Source: Pelomonas sp. Root1444
GTDB lineage: Bacteria; Pseudomonadota; Gammaproteobacteria; Burkholderiales; Burkholderiaceae_C
Assembly: GCF_001426885.1 (NCBI RefSeq)
Contig: NZ_LMFP01000028.1
Location: 276,760-340,759, forward strand
Reading direction: 5' to 3'
DNA: 64,000 nucleotides
Part shown: positions 45,742 to 54,883 of the stretch, in pieces
Layout of the letters: each line of letters begins with the position of its first letter
Numbering within the stretch: the first letter of the stretch is position 1
Made by a program: the position numbers and the translations under genes
The notes under the pieces: generated by a model
Databases searched by the model: none
What the model was told of the DNA's origin: nothing
The model's input: only the letters and a program-made list of their open reading frames with translations

Positions 45742-45769
45742 GATCAGCACGGTTTCAAACCGGCTGATC
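45742..45769 (-). repeat. Strong inverted repeat between tRNA-Leu and nuoA
   Basis: GATCAGC (45742-45748) pairs with GCTGATC (45763-45769), and CGGTTT (45750-45755) pairs with AAACCG (45757-45762), leaving one unpaired A and a single central base; in RNA the inner two pairs would open to a loop. No U-run follows on the minus strand. It may be a 3' processing or stabilising structure of the tRNA transcript, a weak terminator, or an operator for nuo. Confidence 0.5.
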
Positions 45770-45828
45770 TTCGCGACAGGCCGCTTTGGCTGGCCCGCCA
45801 CAAGCGACGGGGATCCTAGCCTATGTTC

Positions 45829-45913
45829 TGGTGCCGTCGGCGAGACTCGAACTCGCACAGCTTTCGCCACTACCCCCTCAAGATAGCGTGTCTACCAATT
45901 TCACCACGACGGC
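45829..45913 (-). tRNA. tRNA-Leu, anticodon GAG
   Basis: An 85-nt gene with encoded CCA. On the minus strand it starts GCCGTCGTGGTGAAATTGG and ends CGACGGCACCA; the acceptor arms GCCGTCG and CGACGGC pair fully. The anticodon stem CTATC/GGTAG encloses the loop TTGAGGG, giving GAG. A long variable arm (TGGCGAAAGCTG) and the T arm GCGAGTTCGAGTCTCGC complete a class II leucine tRNA. Confidence 0.97.
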
Positions 45914-45969
45914 AGTATTCAAATGCGCCTGGCAACCTGGGAGGGATTGCTTGCCAGACAGCCTCGCAT

Positions 45970-45999
45970 TCTATACCGAAAGTGACAGCTCTCGGCCAA
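45970..45999 (-). promoter_or_regulatory. Candidate tRNA-Leu (and nuo) promoter
   Basis: On the minus strand TTGGCC (45994-45999) is 18 bp from TATAGA (45970-45975), about 57 bp before the tRNA 5' end. Four of six bases match at each box. It lies in the gap between secG and the tRNA gene. Moderate support only. Confidence 0.4.
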
Positions 46000-46022
46000 A
46001 GAAGCGAGCTTTCAGCCCGGCT

Positions 46023-46412
46023 TCAGTTCGCCGCTGCCGACGCCGCAGCAGAGGCCGGCGCGGCCGGTGCCAGCACGGCGCCCGGGATGGCGGCAGCACC
46101 CGACGCGGCCGGAGCCGGGGCGGTGATGGGCGCGCGGTCCAGCGCGGTATCGGCGCCGGTCGAAGCGGACGTTCGGCCGTTGGACAGGAAGGCCAGGCCC
46201 AGCGTGCAGCCGAAGAACAGCGTCGCAGCGACGGCCGTCGTGCGCGACAGGAAATTGGCGCTTCCGGTTGCGCCGAACAGGCTGCCGGAGGCGCCACTGC
46301 CGAAGGAAGCGCCCATGTCGGCACCCTTGCCGTGCTGCACCAGCACCAGACCGATGATCGCCAGCGCCGACAGCAATTGAACGATCAACACCAGATTCGC
46401 AAAGAACTGCAT
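46023..46412 (-). CDS. secG: Preprotein translocase subunit SecG
   Basis: Two-helix inner-membrane component of the SecYEG channel, 129 residues. The core is normal: LVLIVQLLSALAIIGLVLVQ, then HGKGADMGASFGSGASGSLF with the typical NFLSRTTAVAATLFFGCTL second helix. The last 40 residues are an Ala/Pro-rich extension of low complexity, which E. coli SecG lacks. ATG 46412 is preferred over the GTG at 46421 because GGAG is 8-9 nt upstream. It follows tpiA. Confidence 0.95.
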   Translation of the reverse strand: MQFFANLVLIVQLLSALAIIGLVLVQHGKGADMGASFGSGASGSLFGATGSANFLSRTTAVAATLFFGCTLGLAFLSNGRTSASTGADTALDRAPITAPAPAASGAAAIPGAVLAPAAPASAAASAAAN

Positions 46413-46440
46413 TCCAAACACTCCATCAAAACTCTTGTGA

Positions 46441-46462
46441 CGCCGGCCCTCATTGGCCGGCG
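46441..46462 (-). other. Perfect hairpin between tpiA and secG
   Basis: CGCCGGCC and GGCCGGCG form an 8-bp stem with a 6-nt loop, 9 bp after the tpiA stop and 29 bp before the secG ATG. On the minus strand it is followed by TCACAAGAGTTTTG, so there is no immediate U-run; a partial terminator or a processing/stability element is possible. Confidence 0.5.
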
Positions 46463-46471
46463 CCGGAAAAC

Positions 46472-47215
46472 TCAGTGGGCCGCGGCCAGGCAGATGGCCG
46501 CGAAGTCGGCCACCTTCAATGAGGCGCCGCCAATCAGACCACCATCGATGTCAGGCTGCGAAAACAGCTCGGCCGCGTTGTCAGCCTTCACGCTGCCGCC
46601 GTAGAGGATGCGCATGACGCCGGAACGGTCCGTCGCTGCATGCAGTTGAGCGCGAAGCACCGCGTGCACGGCCTGCGCCTCGGCCGGCGTGGCCGTCAAG
46701 CCGGTGCCAATCGCCCAGACGGGCTCGTAGGCGACGACCATCTCGCCGCAGCAATGGCCGAGCGTGTGAATGACCGCCGCGAGTTGGCGCTTGACGACGG
46801 CTTCCGTCTGGCCGGCCTCGCGCTCGGCGCGGGTTTCACCAACACAGACGATCGGCGTCACGCCATGGGCCAATGCAGCCTTGGCCTTGTCGGCGACGAG
46901 CTGATCGCTCTCCGCATGGTAGGCACGCCGCTCCGAGTGGCCCACGATGGCGTAACGGCAGCCGATGTCGGCCAGCATCGCGCTCGAGACCTCGCCGGTG
47001 AAGGCGCCCTGCTCGTGCGAGGAGCAATCCTGCGCACCGTAGGCGATGCTCGTGCCGGTCAGCGCGAGGGCCGTCTCGGCGATGTAGGGGAAAGGCACGC
47101 AGACGGCGACGTCGGCGTTCCAGGGGCCGGCCTCCTTCAGGCCGGCCAGCAGCTGGGCATTTGCAGCGCGGCTGCCATGCATCTTCCAGTTGCCCACGAC
47201 GAGTTTTCTTCTCAT
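46472..47215 (-). CDS. tpiA: Triose-phosphate isomerase
   Basis: Glycolytic enzyme of 247 residues interconverting dihydroxyacetone phosphate and glyceraldehyde 3-phosphate. Catalytic signatures are VGNWKMHG (Lys), [13 protein letters not shown] (His) and [20 protein letters not shown] (Glu); [16 protein letters not shown] closes the phosphate site. It begins 10 bp after the quinone oxidoreductase gene. Confidence 0.98.
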   Translation of the reverse strand: MRRKLVVGNWKMHGSRAANAQLLAGLKEAGPWNADVAVCVPFPYIAETALALTGTSIAYGAQDCSSHEQGAFTGEVSSAMLADIGCRYAIVGHSERRAYHAESDQLVADKAKAALAHGVTPIVCVGETRAEREAGQTEAVVKRQLAAVIHTLGHCCGEMVVAYEPVWAIGTGLTATPAEAQAVHAVLRAQLHAATDRSGVMRILYGGSVKADNAAELFSQPDIDGGLIGGASLKVADFAAICLAAAH

Positions 47216-47225
47216 CTCAGCTCCA

Positions 47226-48212
47226 TCACCAGTTCAGCACGATCTTGCCGATGTGCTGGTTCGATTCCATCAGCGCATGCGCTTCGGCCGCCTGGACGGC
47301 AGGCAGCTCGCGGTAGACCACCGGCTTGATCCTGCCGGCATCGATCAGCGGCCAGACCTTGTCGCGCAGCGACCGCGCGATGCCCGCCTTGAAAGCGGCG
47401 GAGCGCGGGCGCAGTGTCGAGCCCGTGATGGTCAGCCGCTTGCGCAGCACCAGTCCGGCGTCGATCTCCGACTTCACGCCGCCCTGCACCGCGATCAGCG
47501 CGAGCCGGCCATCTTCAGCCAGCGCCTGCACGCCGCGGCCGATGTAGTCACCGGCCACCATATCCAGGATCACGTCGACACCGCGTCCGCCGGTGGCAGC
47601 CTTCGCTTCAGCGACGAAGTCCTGCTCGCGGTAGTTGATCGCGAGATCGGCCCCCAGCGCCTTGCACGCCTCCGCCTTGTCGGCGGCGCCTACCGTCACC
47701 AGCACGCGGGCGCCCAGCGCCTTGGCGAGCTGGATGGCGGTCACGCCGATGCCGCTGCCGCCGCCGTGGATCAACAGCGTCTCGCCAGCCTGAAGACCTG
47801 CGCGATCGAACACGTTGGCCCAGACGGTGAAGCAGGTTTCCGGCAGGGTCGCCGCCTGCGTCAGCGTCCAGCCCTGCGGCACCGGCAGGCACTGCCCGAC
47901 CGGCGCTGTGCACAGCTCGGCATAGCCGCCACCGTTGACCAGCGCGCAGACCTTGTCGCCCAGTTTGAAACCATGCGCGACCAGCGCATCGGCATCGCCG
48001 GCGACGATCTCGCCCGCGACCTCCAGCCCCGGCAGCTCGCTCGCACCCGGCGGCGGCGGGTAGGCGCCCTTGCGCTGCAGCACATCCGGGCGGTTGATGC
48101 CCGAAGCTGCAACGCGGATCAGGCACTCACCCGGGCCCGCGACCGGGTCTGGCCTTTCAGCCAGCTCCAGCACTTCAGGCCCGCCGGGGCGGGTGATCGC
48201 GATGGCTTTCAT
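47226..48212 (-). CDS. NAD(P)H quinone oxidoreductase, medium-chain dehydrogenase family
   Basis: Enzyme of 328 residues of the zeta-crystallin-like quinone oxidoreductase family (PIG3 type). The N-terminal GroES-like half has [20 protein letters not shown]; the nucleotide-binding half has [20 protein letters not shown] near residue 150. No catalytic zinc cysteines are evident, as expected. It lies between pnp (11 bp) and tpiA (10 bp) on one strand. Probable one- or two-electron quinone reduction; the true substrate is unknown. Confidence 0.92.
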   Translation of the reverse strand: MKAIAITRPGGPEVLELAERPDPVAGPGECLIRVAASGINRPDVLQRKGAYPPPPGASELPGLEVAGEIVAGDADALVAHGFKLGDKVCALVNGGGYAELCTAPVGQCLPVPQGWTLTQAATLPETCFTVWANVFDRAGLQAGETLLIHGGGSGIGVTAIQLAKALGARVLVTVGAADKAEACKALGADLAINYREQDFVAEAKAATGGRGVDVILDMVAGDYIGRGVQALAEDGRLALIAVQGGVKSEIDAGLVLRKRLTITGSTLRPRSAAFKAGIARSLRDKVWPLIDAGRIKPVVYRELPAVQAAEAHALMESNQHIGKIVLNW

Positions 48213-48223
48213 CGCTTGGGCGA

Positions 48224-50377
48224 TTACTCCGCGGCGGGCGGCGTGCTGTCAGCGGCCGGAGCCACCGGCGCAGCTTCGCGCTCAGGACGGTCGATCAGCG
48301 CCTTCATCGACAGCTTGATGCGACCCTTCTCGTCGGTCTCAAGCACTTTGACCTTGACGACCTGACCTTCCTGCAGGAAGTCGGTCACCTTCTCGACGCG
48401 CTGGTGGGCGATCTGGCTGATGTGCAGCAGGCCGTCCTTGCCAGGCAGCAGGTTCACGAGCGCGCCGAAGTCCAGGATCTTGACGATCGGACCTTCGTAG
48501 ACCTTGCCCACTTCAACTTCGGCCGTGATTTCCTGGATGCGCTTCTTGGCAAGCTCGGCCTTGTCGGCGTCGGTCGAGGCGATCGTGATGGTGCCGTCTT
48601 CGCCGATGTCGATGGTCGTGCCGGTTTCTTCGGTCAGCGCGCGGATGGTCGAGCCGCCCTTGCCGATGACATCACGGATCTTCTCCGGGTTGATCTTCAT
48701 CGTGTACAGGCGCGGCGCGAACTGCGACACCTCGGTGTTGGCCGTGCCCATGGCTTCGACCATCTTGCCCAGGATGTGCAGGCGGGCTTCCTTGGCTTGC
48801 GCCAGCGCGACCTGCATGATTTCCTTGGTGATGCCCTGGATCTTGATGTCCATCTGCAGGGCGGTGATGCCGGTCGTCGTGCCGGCCACCTTGAAGTCCA
48901 TGTCGCCCAGGTGATCTTCGTCACCCAGGATGTCGGTCAGCACGGCGAAGCGGTTGGCGTCCTTGATGAGGCCCATGGCGATGCCGGCCACGTGGGCCTT
49001 CATCGGCACGCCGGCGTCCATCAGCGCCAGGCAGCCGCCGCAGACGGAAGCCATCGACGACGAGCCGTTGGACTCGGTGATTTCGGAGACCACACGCAGC
49101 GAGTAGGGGAAGTCTTCCTTGCTCGGCAGCGCGGCGATCAGCGCGCGCTTGGCGAGGCGGCCGTGGCCGATTTCGCGGCGCTTGGGGCTGCCCACACGGC
49201 CCGTCTCGCCGGTGGCGAAGGGGGGCATGTTGTAGTGCATCATGAAGCGGTCTTCGAACTCGCCGTCCAGCGCATCGATGCGCTGCGCGTCACGGTCGGT
49301 GCCCAGCGTGGCGATGACCAGCGCCTGCGTCTCGCCGCGCGTGAACAGCGCCGAGCCGTGGGTACGCGGCAGGATGCCGTTGCGGATCTCGATGGGGCGC
49401 ACGGTGCGGGTGTCGCGGCCGTCGATGCGCGGCTCGCCGGCCAGGATCTGGCTGCGCACGATGCGGGCTTCGATCTCGAACAGCAGGCCTTCGACCTCGA
49501 CCTTGTCGAACTCGACGCCCTCGCCCTTCAGCGCGGCGAACACGCTGGCGGTCACGCCGCGGCAGGCTTGCGTACGGGCCTGCTTGGAGCGGATCTGGTA
49601 GGCCTCGCGCAGAGGGCCCTCGGCCAGCGCGTTGACCTTGGCGATGAAGGCTTCGTCCTTGGCAGGCGCGGTCCAGTTCCAGGCCGGCTTGCCGGCGTCA
49701 CGCACCAGCTCGTTGATCGCGGCGATGGCGACGTTGCCTTGATCGTGACCGTAGACGACGGCGCCGAGCATCACTTCTTCCGACAGGCCAGAGGCCTCGG
49801 ACTCGACCATCAGCACGGCGGCTTGCGTGCCGGCGACGACCAGGTCCATCTTGCTGTTGACCAGCTCGGACTTGCTCGGGTTCAGCACGTACTCGCCATT
49901 GACGTAGCCCACGCGGGCGGCGCCGATCGGGCCGTTGAACGGGATGCCGGAGATGGCCAGCGCGGCGGAGGTGCCGATCATTGCGGCGATGTCGGCCTGC
50001 ACTTCGGGGTTCAGGCTCACCACGTGGATGACGACCTGGACTTCATTGAAGAAGCCTTCCGGGAACAGCGGGCGGATCGGGCGGTCGATCAGGCGGCTGG
50101 TCAGTGTCTCGTGCTCGGAGGGGCGGCCCTCGCGCTTGAAGAAGCTGCCGGGGATCTTGCCGGCGGCGTAGGTCTTCTCGAGGTAATCGACGGTCAGCGG
50201 GAAGAAGTCCTGGCCGGCCTTGGCTTCGGTCTTGGCGACCACGGTGGCCAGCACGACGGTGCCTTCGATGTTGACGAGGACGGCACCACTGGACTGGCGG
50301 GCAACTTCACCCGTTTCCAGCACGACTTGGTGGCGGCCCCATTGGAAGGACTTCGTGACCTTGTTGAACATGGACAT
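48224..50377 (-). CDS. pnp: Polyribonucleotide nucleotidyltransferase (PNPase)
   Basis: Phosphorolytic 3'-5' exoribonuclease of 717 residues acting in mRNA turnover. Two RNase PH domains (about 1-230 and 320-550), a KH domain ([20 protein letters not shown] near 560) and an S1 domain ([20 protein letters not shown] near 625) are visible. AGGAG abuts ATG 50383 and is 6 nt before ATG 50377, so the latter ([14 protein letters not shown]) is chosen. It follows rpsO, as in many proteobacteria, with a structured leader between. Confidence 0.97.
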   Translation of the reverse strand: MSMFNKVTKSFQWGRHQVVLETGEVARQSSGAVLVNIEGTVVLATVVAKTEAKAGQDFFPLTVDYLEKTYAAGKIPGSFFKREGRPSEHETLTSRLIDRPIRPLFPEGFFNEVQVVIHVVSLNPEVQADIAAMIGTSAALAISGIPFNGPIGAARVGYVNGEYVLNPSKSELVNSKMDLVVAGTQAAVLMVESEASGLSEEVMLGAVVYGHDQGNVAIAAINELVRDAGKPAWNWTAPAKDEAFIAKVNALAEGPLREAYQIRSKQARTQACRGVTASVFAALKGEGVEFDKVEVEGLLFEIEARIVRSQILAGEPRIDGRDTRTVRPIEIRNGILPRTHGSALFTRGETQALVIATLGTDRDAQRIDALDGEFEDRFMMHYNMPPFATGETGRVGSPKRREIGHGRLAKRALIAALPSKEDFPYSLRVVSEITESNGSSSMASVCGGCLALMDAGVPMKAHVAGIAMGLIKDANRFAVLTDILGDEDHLGDMDFKVAGTTTGITALQMDIKIQGITKEIMQVALAQAKEARLHILGKMVEAMGTANTEVSQFAPRLYTMKINPEKIRDVIGKGGSTIRALTEETGTTIDIGEDGTITIASTDADKAELAKKRIQEITAEVEVGKVYEGPIVKILDFGALVNLLPGKDGLLHISQIAHQRVEKVTDFLQEGQVVKVKVLETDEKGRIKLSMKALIDRPEREAAPVAPAADSTPPAAE

Positions 50378-50451
50378 GCTCATCTCCTGGTTGTTGTGGG
50401 TGCGGCGGCACCCGGGGGAACCGGGAACGAGACTGGGTTTGGTCCAGATGC

Positions 50452-50487
50452 CATTCCAGGGCGGTTCAGGCAAACCGTCTTGGAATG
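50452..50487 (-). promoter_or_regulatory. Leader stem-loop of pnp, likely RNase III/PNPase autoregulation
   Basis: CATTCCA (50452-50458) pairs with TGGAATG (50481-50487), and CGGTT (50462-50466) with AACCG (50473-50477), separated by a symmetric 3-nt internal loop and closed by a 6-nt loop. It lies 74 bp before the pnp start. In E. coli the pnp leader has a double-stranded stem cut by RNase III and then used by PNPase to repress itself; the position here suits the same scheme. Confidence 0.65.
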
Positions 50488-50527
50488 ATCCGACACCACG
50501 TCAGCTCGGTTCCGGCAGATGGACAAA

Positions 50528-50561
50528 GAGCCTGTACTGGGCTTGAGGACCAGACAGGCTC
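50528..50561 (-). terminator. rpsO terminator / rpsO-pnp intergenic hairpin
   Basis: GAGCCTGT and ACAGGCTC plus inner CTGG/CCAG make a 12-bp stem with one bulged base and a 9-nt loop, starting 18 bp after the rpsO stop. On the minus strand it is followed by TTTGTCC, a weak U-tract that would allow partial readthrough into pnp, as known for E. coli rpsO-pnp. Confidence 0.75.
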
Positions 50562-50579
50562 CGTGTCGGAATCGGTGAA

Positions 50580-50849
50580 TTACTTGCGCAGGCCCAGCTT
50601 GGCGATCAGCGCGACATAACGGCTGGAGTCGACGCGCTTCAGGTAGGCCAGCAGGCTCTTGCGGGTGTTGACCATCTTCAGCAGACCACGGCGGCCGTGG
50701 TGGTCCTTGGCGTGGGTCTTGAAGTGGGGGGTCAGCTCGTTGATGCGAGCGGTCAGCAGGGCGACTTGGACTTCGGGGCTGCCGGTGTCATTGGCGCTGC
50801 GGGCATTGGCCTTGACGATTTCGGCCTTGTTCAGATCGGCGACGGACAT
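50580..50849 (-). CDS. rpsO: 30S ribosomal protein S15
   Basis: Small-subunit protein of 89 residues, exactly the usual length, that binds the central domain of 16S rRNA. Conserved segments are [40 protein letters not shown] (seen as [19 protein letters not shown]) and [20 protein letters not shown]. The start [12 protein letters not shown] fits the family; an ATG at 50861 is in frame but less likely. Confidence 0.98.
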   Translation of the reverse strand: MSVADLNKAEIVKANARSANDTGSPEVQVALLTARINELTPHFKTHAKDHHGRRGLLKMVNTRKSLLAYLKRVDSSRYVALIAKLGLRK

Positions 50850-51154
50850 TGTGTTTTCCAAAAAGGTTTCGGAAGTCCGGCCGGGCGAGACGCACTACAA
50901 GCGCTGCCGCAGACGGTTTCCGGGGTTGACTTGCGGACACGGGGGAAACCACCCCGAGCCGTGCTGTGCCGCCCGGCTTTTCGCCAGACGCTTCTTCTGC
51001 ACCATGAAGCGCAAAAGCCGCGGAGTATAGCGTAGCCAGCATCACCGCCCGCCTTCACCTCCGCCCTCTCCTCGCCACGGACCGGCGCAAGTGCGGCAAT
51101 TCGGGCCGGTTTCAAGGGCCTCAAACGCGCCACCCTGCAAATGCGTGAGTTCTC
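50850..51154. other. Gene-free leader region upstream of rpsO
   Basis: No protein-coding gene or tRNA is seen. On the minus strand TATACT (51024-51029) is a candidate -10 box for rpsO, about 175 bp before its start, but no good -35 lies at the right distance. The long GC-rich leader could fold and serve S15 autoregulation; I cannot define the fold. The rest up to 51154 shows no clear element. Confidence 0.35.
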
Positions 51155-51170
51155 TTGTGCCGGCGCACAA
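51155..51170. repeat. Inverted repeat just upstream of the heat-shock promoter
   Basis: TTGTGC and GCACAA flank a 4-bp centre, 5 bp upstream of the sigma-32 -35 box of the hsp20 gene. It is not a CIRCE element. It could be an operator for a second regulator. Confidence 0.35.
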
Positions 51171-51175
51171 CCGCT

Positions 51176-51203
51176 CTTGAAGCGCTTACGCACTGCCCTA
51201 TCT
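51176..51203 (+). promoter_or_regulatory. Sigma-32 (heat-shock) promoter of hsp20
   Basis: CTTGAA (51176-51181) is followed after 14 bp by CCCTATCT (51196-51203). The heat-shock consensus is CTTGAAA then CCCCATNT with 11-16 bp between, so both boxes match well. A start near 51210 leaves a leader of about 50 nt before the ATG at 51262. Confidence 0.82.
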
Positions 51204-51221
51204 CTCGGTCATCGGGTGCTG

Positions 51222-51254
51222 CTCCCGACTGGTTCAGCAGCGCAACCAACGGAG
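51222..51254 (+). promoter_or_regulatory. Candidate RNA thermometer masking the hsp20 Shine-Dalgarno
   Basis: CTCC (51222-51225) can pair with the GGAG ribosome site (51251-51254), and GGTT (51231-51234) with AACC (51244-51247), giving two short stems around an asymmetric 5/3 internal loop and a 9-nt apical loop. The short interrupted stem is what a heat-melting switch needs; ROSE-type thermometers precede many small heat-shock genes. Read by eye only. Confidence 0.45.
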
Positions 51255-51261
51255 TTTCACC

Positions 51262-51654
51262 ATGTTCTATCTGACCCACCCCCGCCACGTCGCCCGAGTC
51301 CTGCGGCAGTTTGACGTCGATGCCGACGCCGCCCGCACGCCGGCCCTGGACGTCAGCGAAGACGACAAGGGCTACCGCGTCACCGTGGACATGCCCGGCG
51401 TCGCCAAGGAGGCCGTCAAGGTCTGCATCGAAGGCCGCCGTGTCGGCATCGAAACCGCCACCGAGGAAGCCGCACCGACCGACGGCTCGCGCCTGCTCTA
51501 CCGCGAGCGCCGTGCCGCCCGCTACGCCCGCAGCTTCGCGCTGCCGACCGAGATCGACCAAGGCCAGTCCGAGGCCCGCTTCGAGAACGGTGTGCTGACG
51601 CTGAACCTGGTCAAGCGCGTCGCCGAGAACGGCGGCCAGCTGACCGTGCTCTAA
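51262..51654 (+). CDS. Small heat-shock protein (Hsp20/alpha-crystallin family)
   Basis: ATP-independent holding chaperone of 130 residues, short for the family. The alpha-crystallin domain covers about residues 27-125: [20 protein letters not shown] then [20 protein letters not shown], and [20 protein letters not shown] with [13 protein letters not shown] near the end. The usual C-terminal IXI/V anchor is reduced to a final QLTVL. GGAG is 7 nt before ATG 51262. It has a heat-shock promoter. The stop overlaps tsaD on the opposite strand by 4 bp. Confidence 0.93.
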   Translation: MFYLTHPRHVARVLRQFDVDADAARTPALDVSEDDKGYRVTVDMPGVAKEAVKVCIEGRRVGIETATEEAAPTDGSRLLYRERRAARYARSFALPTEIDQGQSEARFENGVLTLNLVKRVAENGGQLTVL

Positions 51655-52694
51655 GCCGCACCCAGCTCCCATCGCGGGCGCACGGCAAAGCCGCCGCCCT
51701 CGCCCGGAGGCGTCAGGCCGCGCTGCACACGCAGCGCGGCGGCCATCGCGATCATGGCGCCGTTGTCGGTGCACAAGGACAACTGGGGGTAGTGCACGCG
51801 CACGCTCCGTTTCTCGCAGGCGGCGTTCAACTGTTCGCGCAGCCGGGCGTTCGCGCCCACGCCACCGGCAACGACGAGGCGCTTCAGCCCCGTGGCCTTG
51901 AGCGCCAGCAACGACTTCTTCACCAGCACCTCGACGATCGCCGCCTGCGTGGACGCGGCGAGGTCGGCCTTGGTCTGCTCACAAGGGGAGTCGCCGATCT
52001 TCTTCACCTGGGTCAGCACCGCCGTCTTCAGGCCGGCAAAGCTGAAATCCGGCCTGCCGCTGTGCAGCAGCGGGCGCGGCAATGCGAAGGCCTCGGGGTT
52101 GCCGAACTCGGCCATGCGCGCCAGGTGCGGGCCGCCGGGGTACGGCAGGCCGAGCAGCTTGGCACTCTTGTCGAAGGCCTCTCCTGCGGCGTCATCGATG
52201 GTCTCGCCGAGCATCTCGTAGCTGCCGACGTCGTCCACGCGCATCAACTGCGTGTGGCCGCCACTGACCAGCAGCGCGACGAAGGGGAACTCCGGTGGAT
52301 CGATCGAGAGGAAGGGCGACAGCAGGTGCCCTTCGAGGTGATGGATCGGCAGCGCCGGCACATCCAGCGCAGCGGCGAGCGAGACGGCCACACCGGCGCC
52401 GACGAGCAGCGCGCCCGCCAGGCCGGGCCCTTGCGTGTAGGCAATCAGGTCGACATCACGCAGCGACAGCCGCGCCTGCGACAGCACCTCGCGCGCCAGC
52501 GGCAGCACGCGGCGCACGTGGTCGCGCGAGGCCAGTTCGGGCACGACACCGCCATAGGCCTGGTGCATGGAAATCTGGCTGTGCAGCGCCTGCGCCAGCA
52601 GCCTCGGCGGCGCATCGCCCGTCACCTCGACGAGCGCCACCCCGGTCTCGTCGCAGGACGACTCGAAACCCAGGATGCGCTGGCCCGAACTCAC
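51651..52694 (-). CDS. tsaD: tRNA N6-adenosine threonylcarbamoyltransferase
   Basis: Enzyme of 347 residues that adds the threonylcarbamoyl group to A37 of ANN-decoding tRNAs, acting with TsaB/E. It has the ASKHA fold: [20 protein letters not shown] at the N terminus, the metal-binding [11 protein letters not shown] near residue 110, [20 protein letters not shown] and [20 protein letters not shown]. The GTG at 52694 has AAGGAAGG upstream and overlaps the fdx stop (GTGA), so the gene is coupled to the isc operon; a longer frame upstream is antisense-like and lacks family residues. Confidence 0.95.
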   Translation of the reverse strand: MSSGQRILGFESSCDETGVALVEVTGDAPPRLLAQALHSQISMHQAYGGVVPELASRDHVRRVLPLAREVLSQARLSLRDVDLIAYTQGPGLAGALLVGAGVAVSLAAALDVPALPIHHLEGHLLSPFLSIDPPEFPFVALLVSGGHTQLMRVDDVGSYEMLGETIDDAAGEAFDKSAKLLGLPYPGGPHLARMAEFGNPEAFALPRPLLHSGRPDFSFAGLKTAVLTQVKKIGDSPCEQTKADLAASTQAAIVEVLVKKSLLALKATGLKRLVVAGGVGANARLREQLNAACEKRSVRVHYPQLSLCTDNGAMIAMAAALRVQRGLTPPGEGGGFAVRPRWELGAA

Positions 52695-53029
52695 TTGCCT
52701 TCCTTGGCGTGGTTGATCGAGTACTTGGGAATCTCGACCGTGACGTCCTGCTGGCGCAGCAGCGCCTGACAGGACAGGCGCGAGTCGGGCTCCAGCCCCC
52801 AGGCGCGGTCCAGCATGTCTTCCTCGTCCTCTTCCATCTCGGAAAGGGAGCGGCCGCCCTCGCGCACGATGACGTGGCACGTCGTGCAGGCGCAGACCTG
52901 GTCACAGGCATGCTCGATATGGATGTCGTTGTCCAGCAGCGCTTCGCAGATCGACGTGCCGGGCGCCGCGGTGATGCTGGCGCCGTCGGGGCAGTACTCG
53001 GCGTGCGGGAGGATCTTGATGACGGGCAT
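52691..53029 (-). CDS. fdx: ISC-system 2Fe-2S ferredoxin
   Basis: Adrenodoxin-type ferredoxin of 112 residues supplying electrons for cluster assembly. The cluster cysteines are in [20 protein letters not shown] and LSCQALL, with the acidic [20 protein letters not shown] region typical of Isc ferredoxins. It follows hscA by 9 bp and overlaps tsaD by 4 bp. Confidence 0.97.
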   Translation of the reverse strand: MPVIKILPHAEYCPDGASITAAPGTSICEALLDNDIHIEHACDQVCACTTCHVIVREGGRSLSEMEEDEEDMLDRAWGLEPDSRLSCQALLRQQDVTVEIPKYSINHAKEGK

Positions 53030-53038
53030 GGGGTTCTT

Positions 53039-54883
53039 TCAGAGAGCCGAGACATTGCGGCCGGTCAGCGCGCGGGCGATCGAGCGGTTCATGCGCTCGG
53101 CTGCAAAGCCTTCGGTCGCCTCGGCGAGCGCCTTCACGGCGGCATCGATGGCGTCGGCATCGCCGCTCATGGCGGCCAGGGCCGATAGGCGGGCCTCCAG
53201 CGCCTCTCGCTCGGCTTCAGGCAGCAAGTCGCCGTCGGCGGCCAGCGCACTGCGCGTGGCGAGCACCATGCGTTCGGCTTCGACCCTGGCCTCGCGCAGC
53301 TTGCGGGCGGCCATGTCGCCCTCGGCGCTGGAGAAGCCGTCTTTCAGCATGTTGGCGATCTCGTCGTCGCCGAGGCCGTAGCTGGGCTTCACGGTGACGG
53401 CCGCCTGCACACCCGATGTCAGCTCCTCGGCCGACACGCTGAGCAATCCGTCCGCGTCGACCTGGAAGCTGACGCGGATGCGCGCCGCACCGGCCACCAT
53501 GGCCGGGATGCCGCGCAGCTCGAAGCGTGCGAGCGACCGGCATTCGCTGACCAGCTCGCGCTCGCCTTGCACCACGTGGATGGCCATGGCCGTCTGGCCG
53601 TCCTTGAAGGTGGTGAAGTCCTGCGCCTTGGCGACGGGGATGGTCGAATTGCGCTCGATGACGCGCTCGACCAGGCCACCCATCGTTTCCAGCCCCAGCG
53701 ACAGCGGGATCACGTCCAGCAGCAGGATCTCGCCATCGGCCGCGTTGCCGGCGAGCTGGTTGGCCTGGATGGCCGCGCCCAGCGCGACGACTTCGTCGGG
53801 GTTCAGGTTGGTCAGCACCTCGCGGCCGAACAGCTCGCTCACCGCATGGCGCACGACCGGCATGCGTGTGGAGCCACCCACCATGACGGCACCGTGCACG
53901 TCGGCCGCCTTGACCTTGGCGTCGCGCAGCACTCGCTTGACGGACGACAGCGTCTTGGCGATCAGTGGCTGAGCCAGCGCTTCGAACTGGGCACGCGTGA
54001 CCGCCACGCGGAGTTCGCCCGCGTCCAGTGCAGCCACCAGCTCCGTCGACTCGACATCCGACAGCGCTTCCTTGGCCGCGCGCGCGGCGACGAGGACGGC
54101 GCGCTTGTCGTGCGCAGATTCGACGGCGCGGCCCGCGAGCGCCCAGTCGGCCAGTGCACGATCGAAGTCGTCACCGCCCAGGGCCGCGTCGCCGCCCGTG
54201 GCCACCACTTCGAACACGCCGCGCGTCCGGCGCAGCAGCGAAATGTCGAAAGTGCCGCCGCCGAGGTCATAGACGGCGTAGAGACCTTCGCTGGCGTTGT
54301 CCAGGCCATAGGCGATGGCTGCGGCGGTGGGTTCGTTGATGAGGCGCAGCACCTTGAGGCCAGCCAGTTCCGCGGCGTCCTTGGTGGCCTGACGCTGGGC
54401 GTCGTCGAAGTACGCCGGCACCGTGATGACGGCGCCGAACAAGTCGTCGGCAAAGCTGTCCTCGGCGCGGAAGCGCAGCGTGGCCAGGATTTCGGCGGAC
54501 ACCTCGACGGGGCTCTTCACGCCGTCGCGCGTCGCGATGGCCAGCATGCCGGGGCGGTCCTCGAACCGGTAGGGCAGCTGCTCGCGGCTGGCCACGTCGG
54601 CCAGGCTGCGACCCATGAAGCGCTTGACCGAGACGATGGTGTTCTCGGGGTCCTCAGCCTGCGCGGCGAGCGCGTCGGCACCGATCTGGCGGCGGCCTCC
54701 GGGCAGGTAGCGCACGGCGGACGGCAGGATCACGCGGCCTTGCTCGTCGGGCAGGCATTCGGCCACACCGTGGCGCACAGCCGCGACGAGGGAATGCGTC
54801 GTGCCGAGGTCGATGCCGACGGCGATGCGGCGCTGGTGCGGGTCGGGCGATGCGCCCGGTTCGGAGATTTGAAGAAGGGCCAT
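53039..54883 (-). CDS. hscA: Fe-S assembly chaperone HscA
   Basis: Hsp70-class chaperone of 614 residues specialised for moving the cluster off IscU. The ATPase domain shows [17 protein letters not shown] near residue 25, [20 protein letters not shown] and [40 protein letters not shown] precedes the substrate domain. ATG 54883 begins [20 protein letters not shown], and the open frame further upstream is antisense to hscB. It overlaps the hscB stop by one base. Confidence 0.97.
   Translation of the reverse strand: MALLQISEPGASPDPHQRRIAVGIDLGTTHSLVAAVRHGVAECLPDEQGRVILPSAVRYLPGGRRQIGADALAAQAEDPENTIVSVKRFMGRSLADVASREQLPYRFEDRPGMLAIATRDGVKSPVEVSAEILATLRFRAEDSFADDLFGAVITVPAYFDDAQRQATKDAAELAGLKVLRLINEPTAAAIAYGLDNASEGLYAVYDLGGGTFDISLLRRTRGVFEVVATGGDAALGGDDFDRALADWALAGRAVESAHDKRAVLVAARAAKEALSDVESTELVAALDAGELRVAVTRAQFEALAQPLIAKTLSSVKRVLRDAKVKAADVHGAVMVGGSTRMPVVRHAVSELFGREVLTNLNPDEVVALGAAIQANQLAGNAADGEILLLDVIPLSLGLETMGGLVERVIERNSTIPVAKAQDFTTFKDGQTAMAIHVVQGERELVSECRSLARFELRGIPAMVAGAARIRVSFQVDADGLLSVSAEELTSGVQAAVTVKPSYGLGDDEIANMLKDGFSSAEGDMAARKLREARVEAERMVLATRSALAADGDLLPEAEREALEARLSALAAMSGDADAIDAAVKALAEATEGFAAERMNRSIARALTGRNVSAL

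Noticed and set aside
48404-50488. A 694-residue plus-strand open frame opposite pnp
   Set aside because: The pnp gene on the other strand has full domain content; the antisense product is composition-biased and lacks a ribosome site.
51651-52880. tsaD starting at 52880
   Set aside because: The extra residues are not TsaD-like and overlap fdx; GTG 52694 has a good ribosome site and the conserved N terminus.
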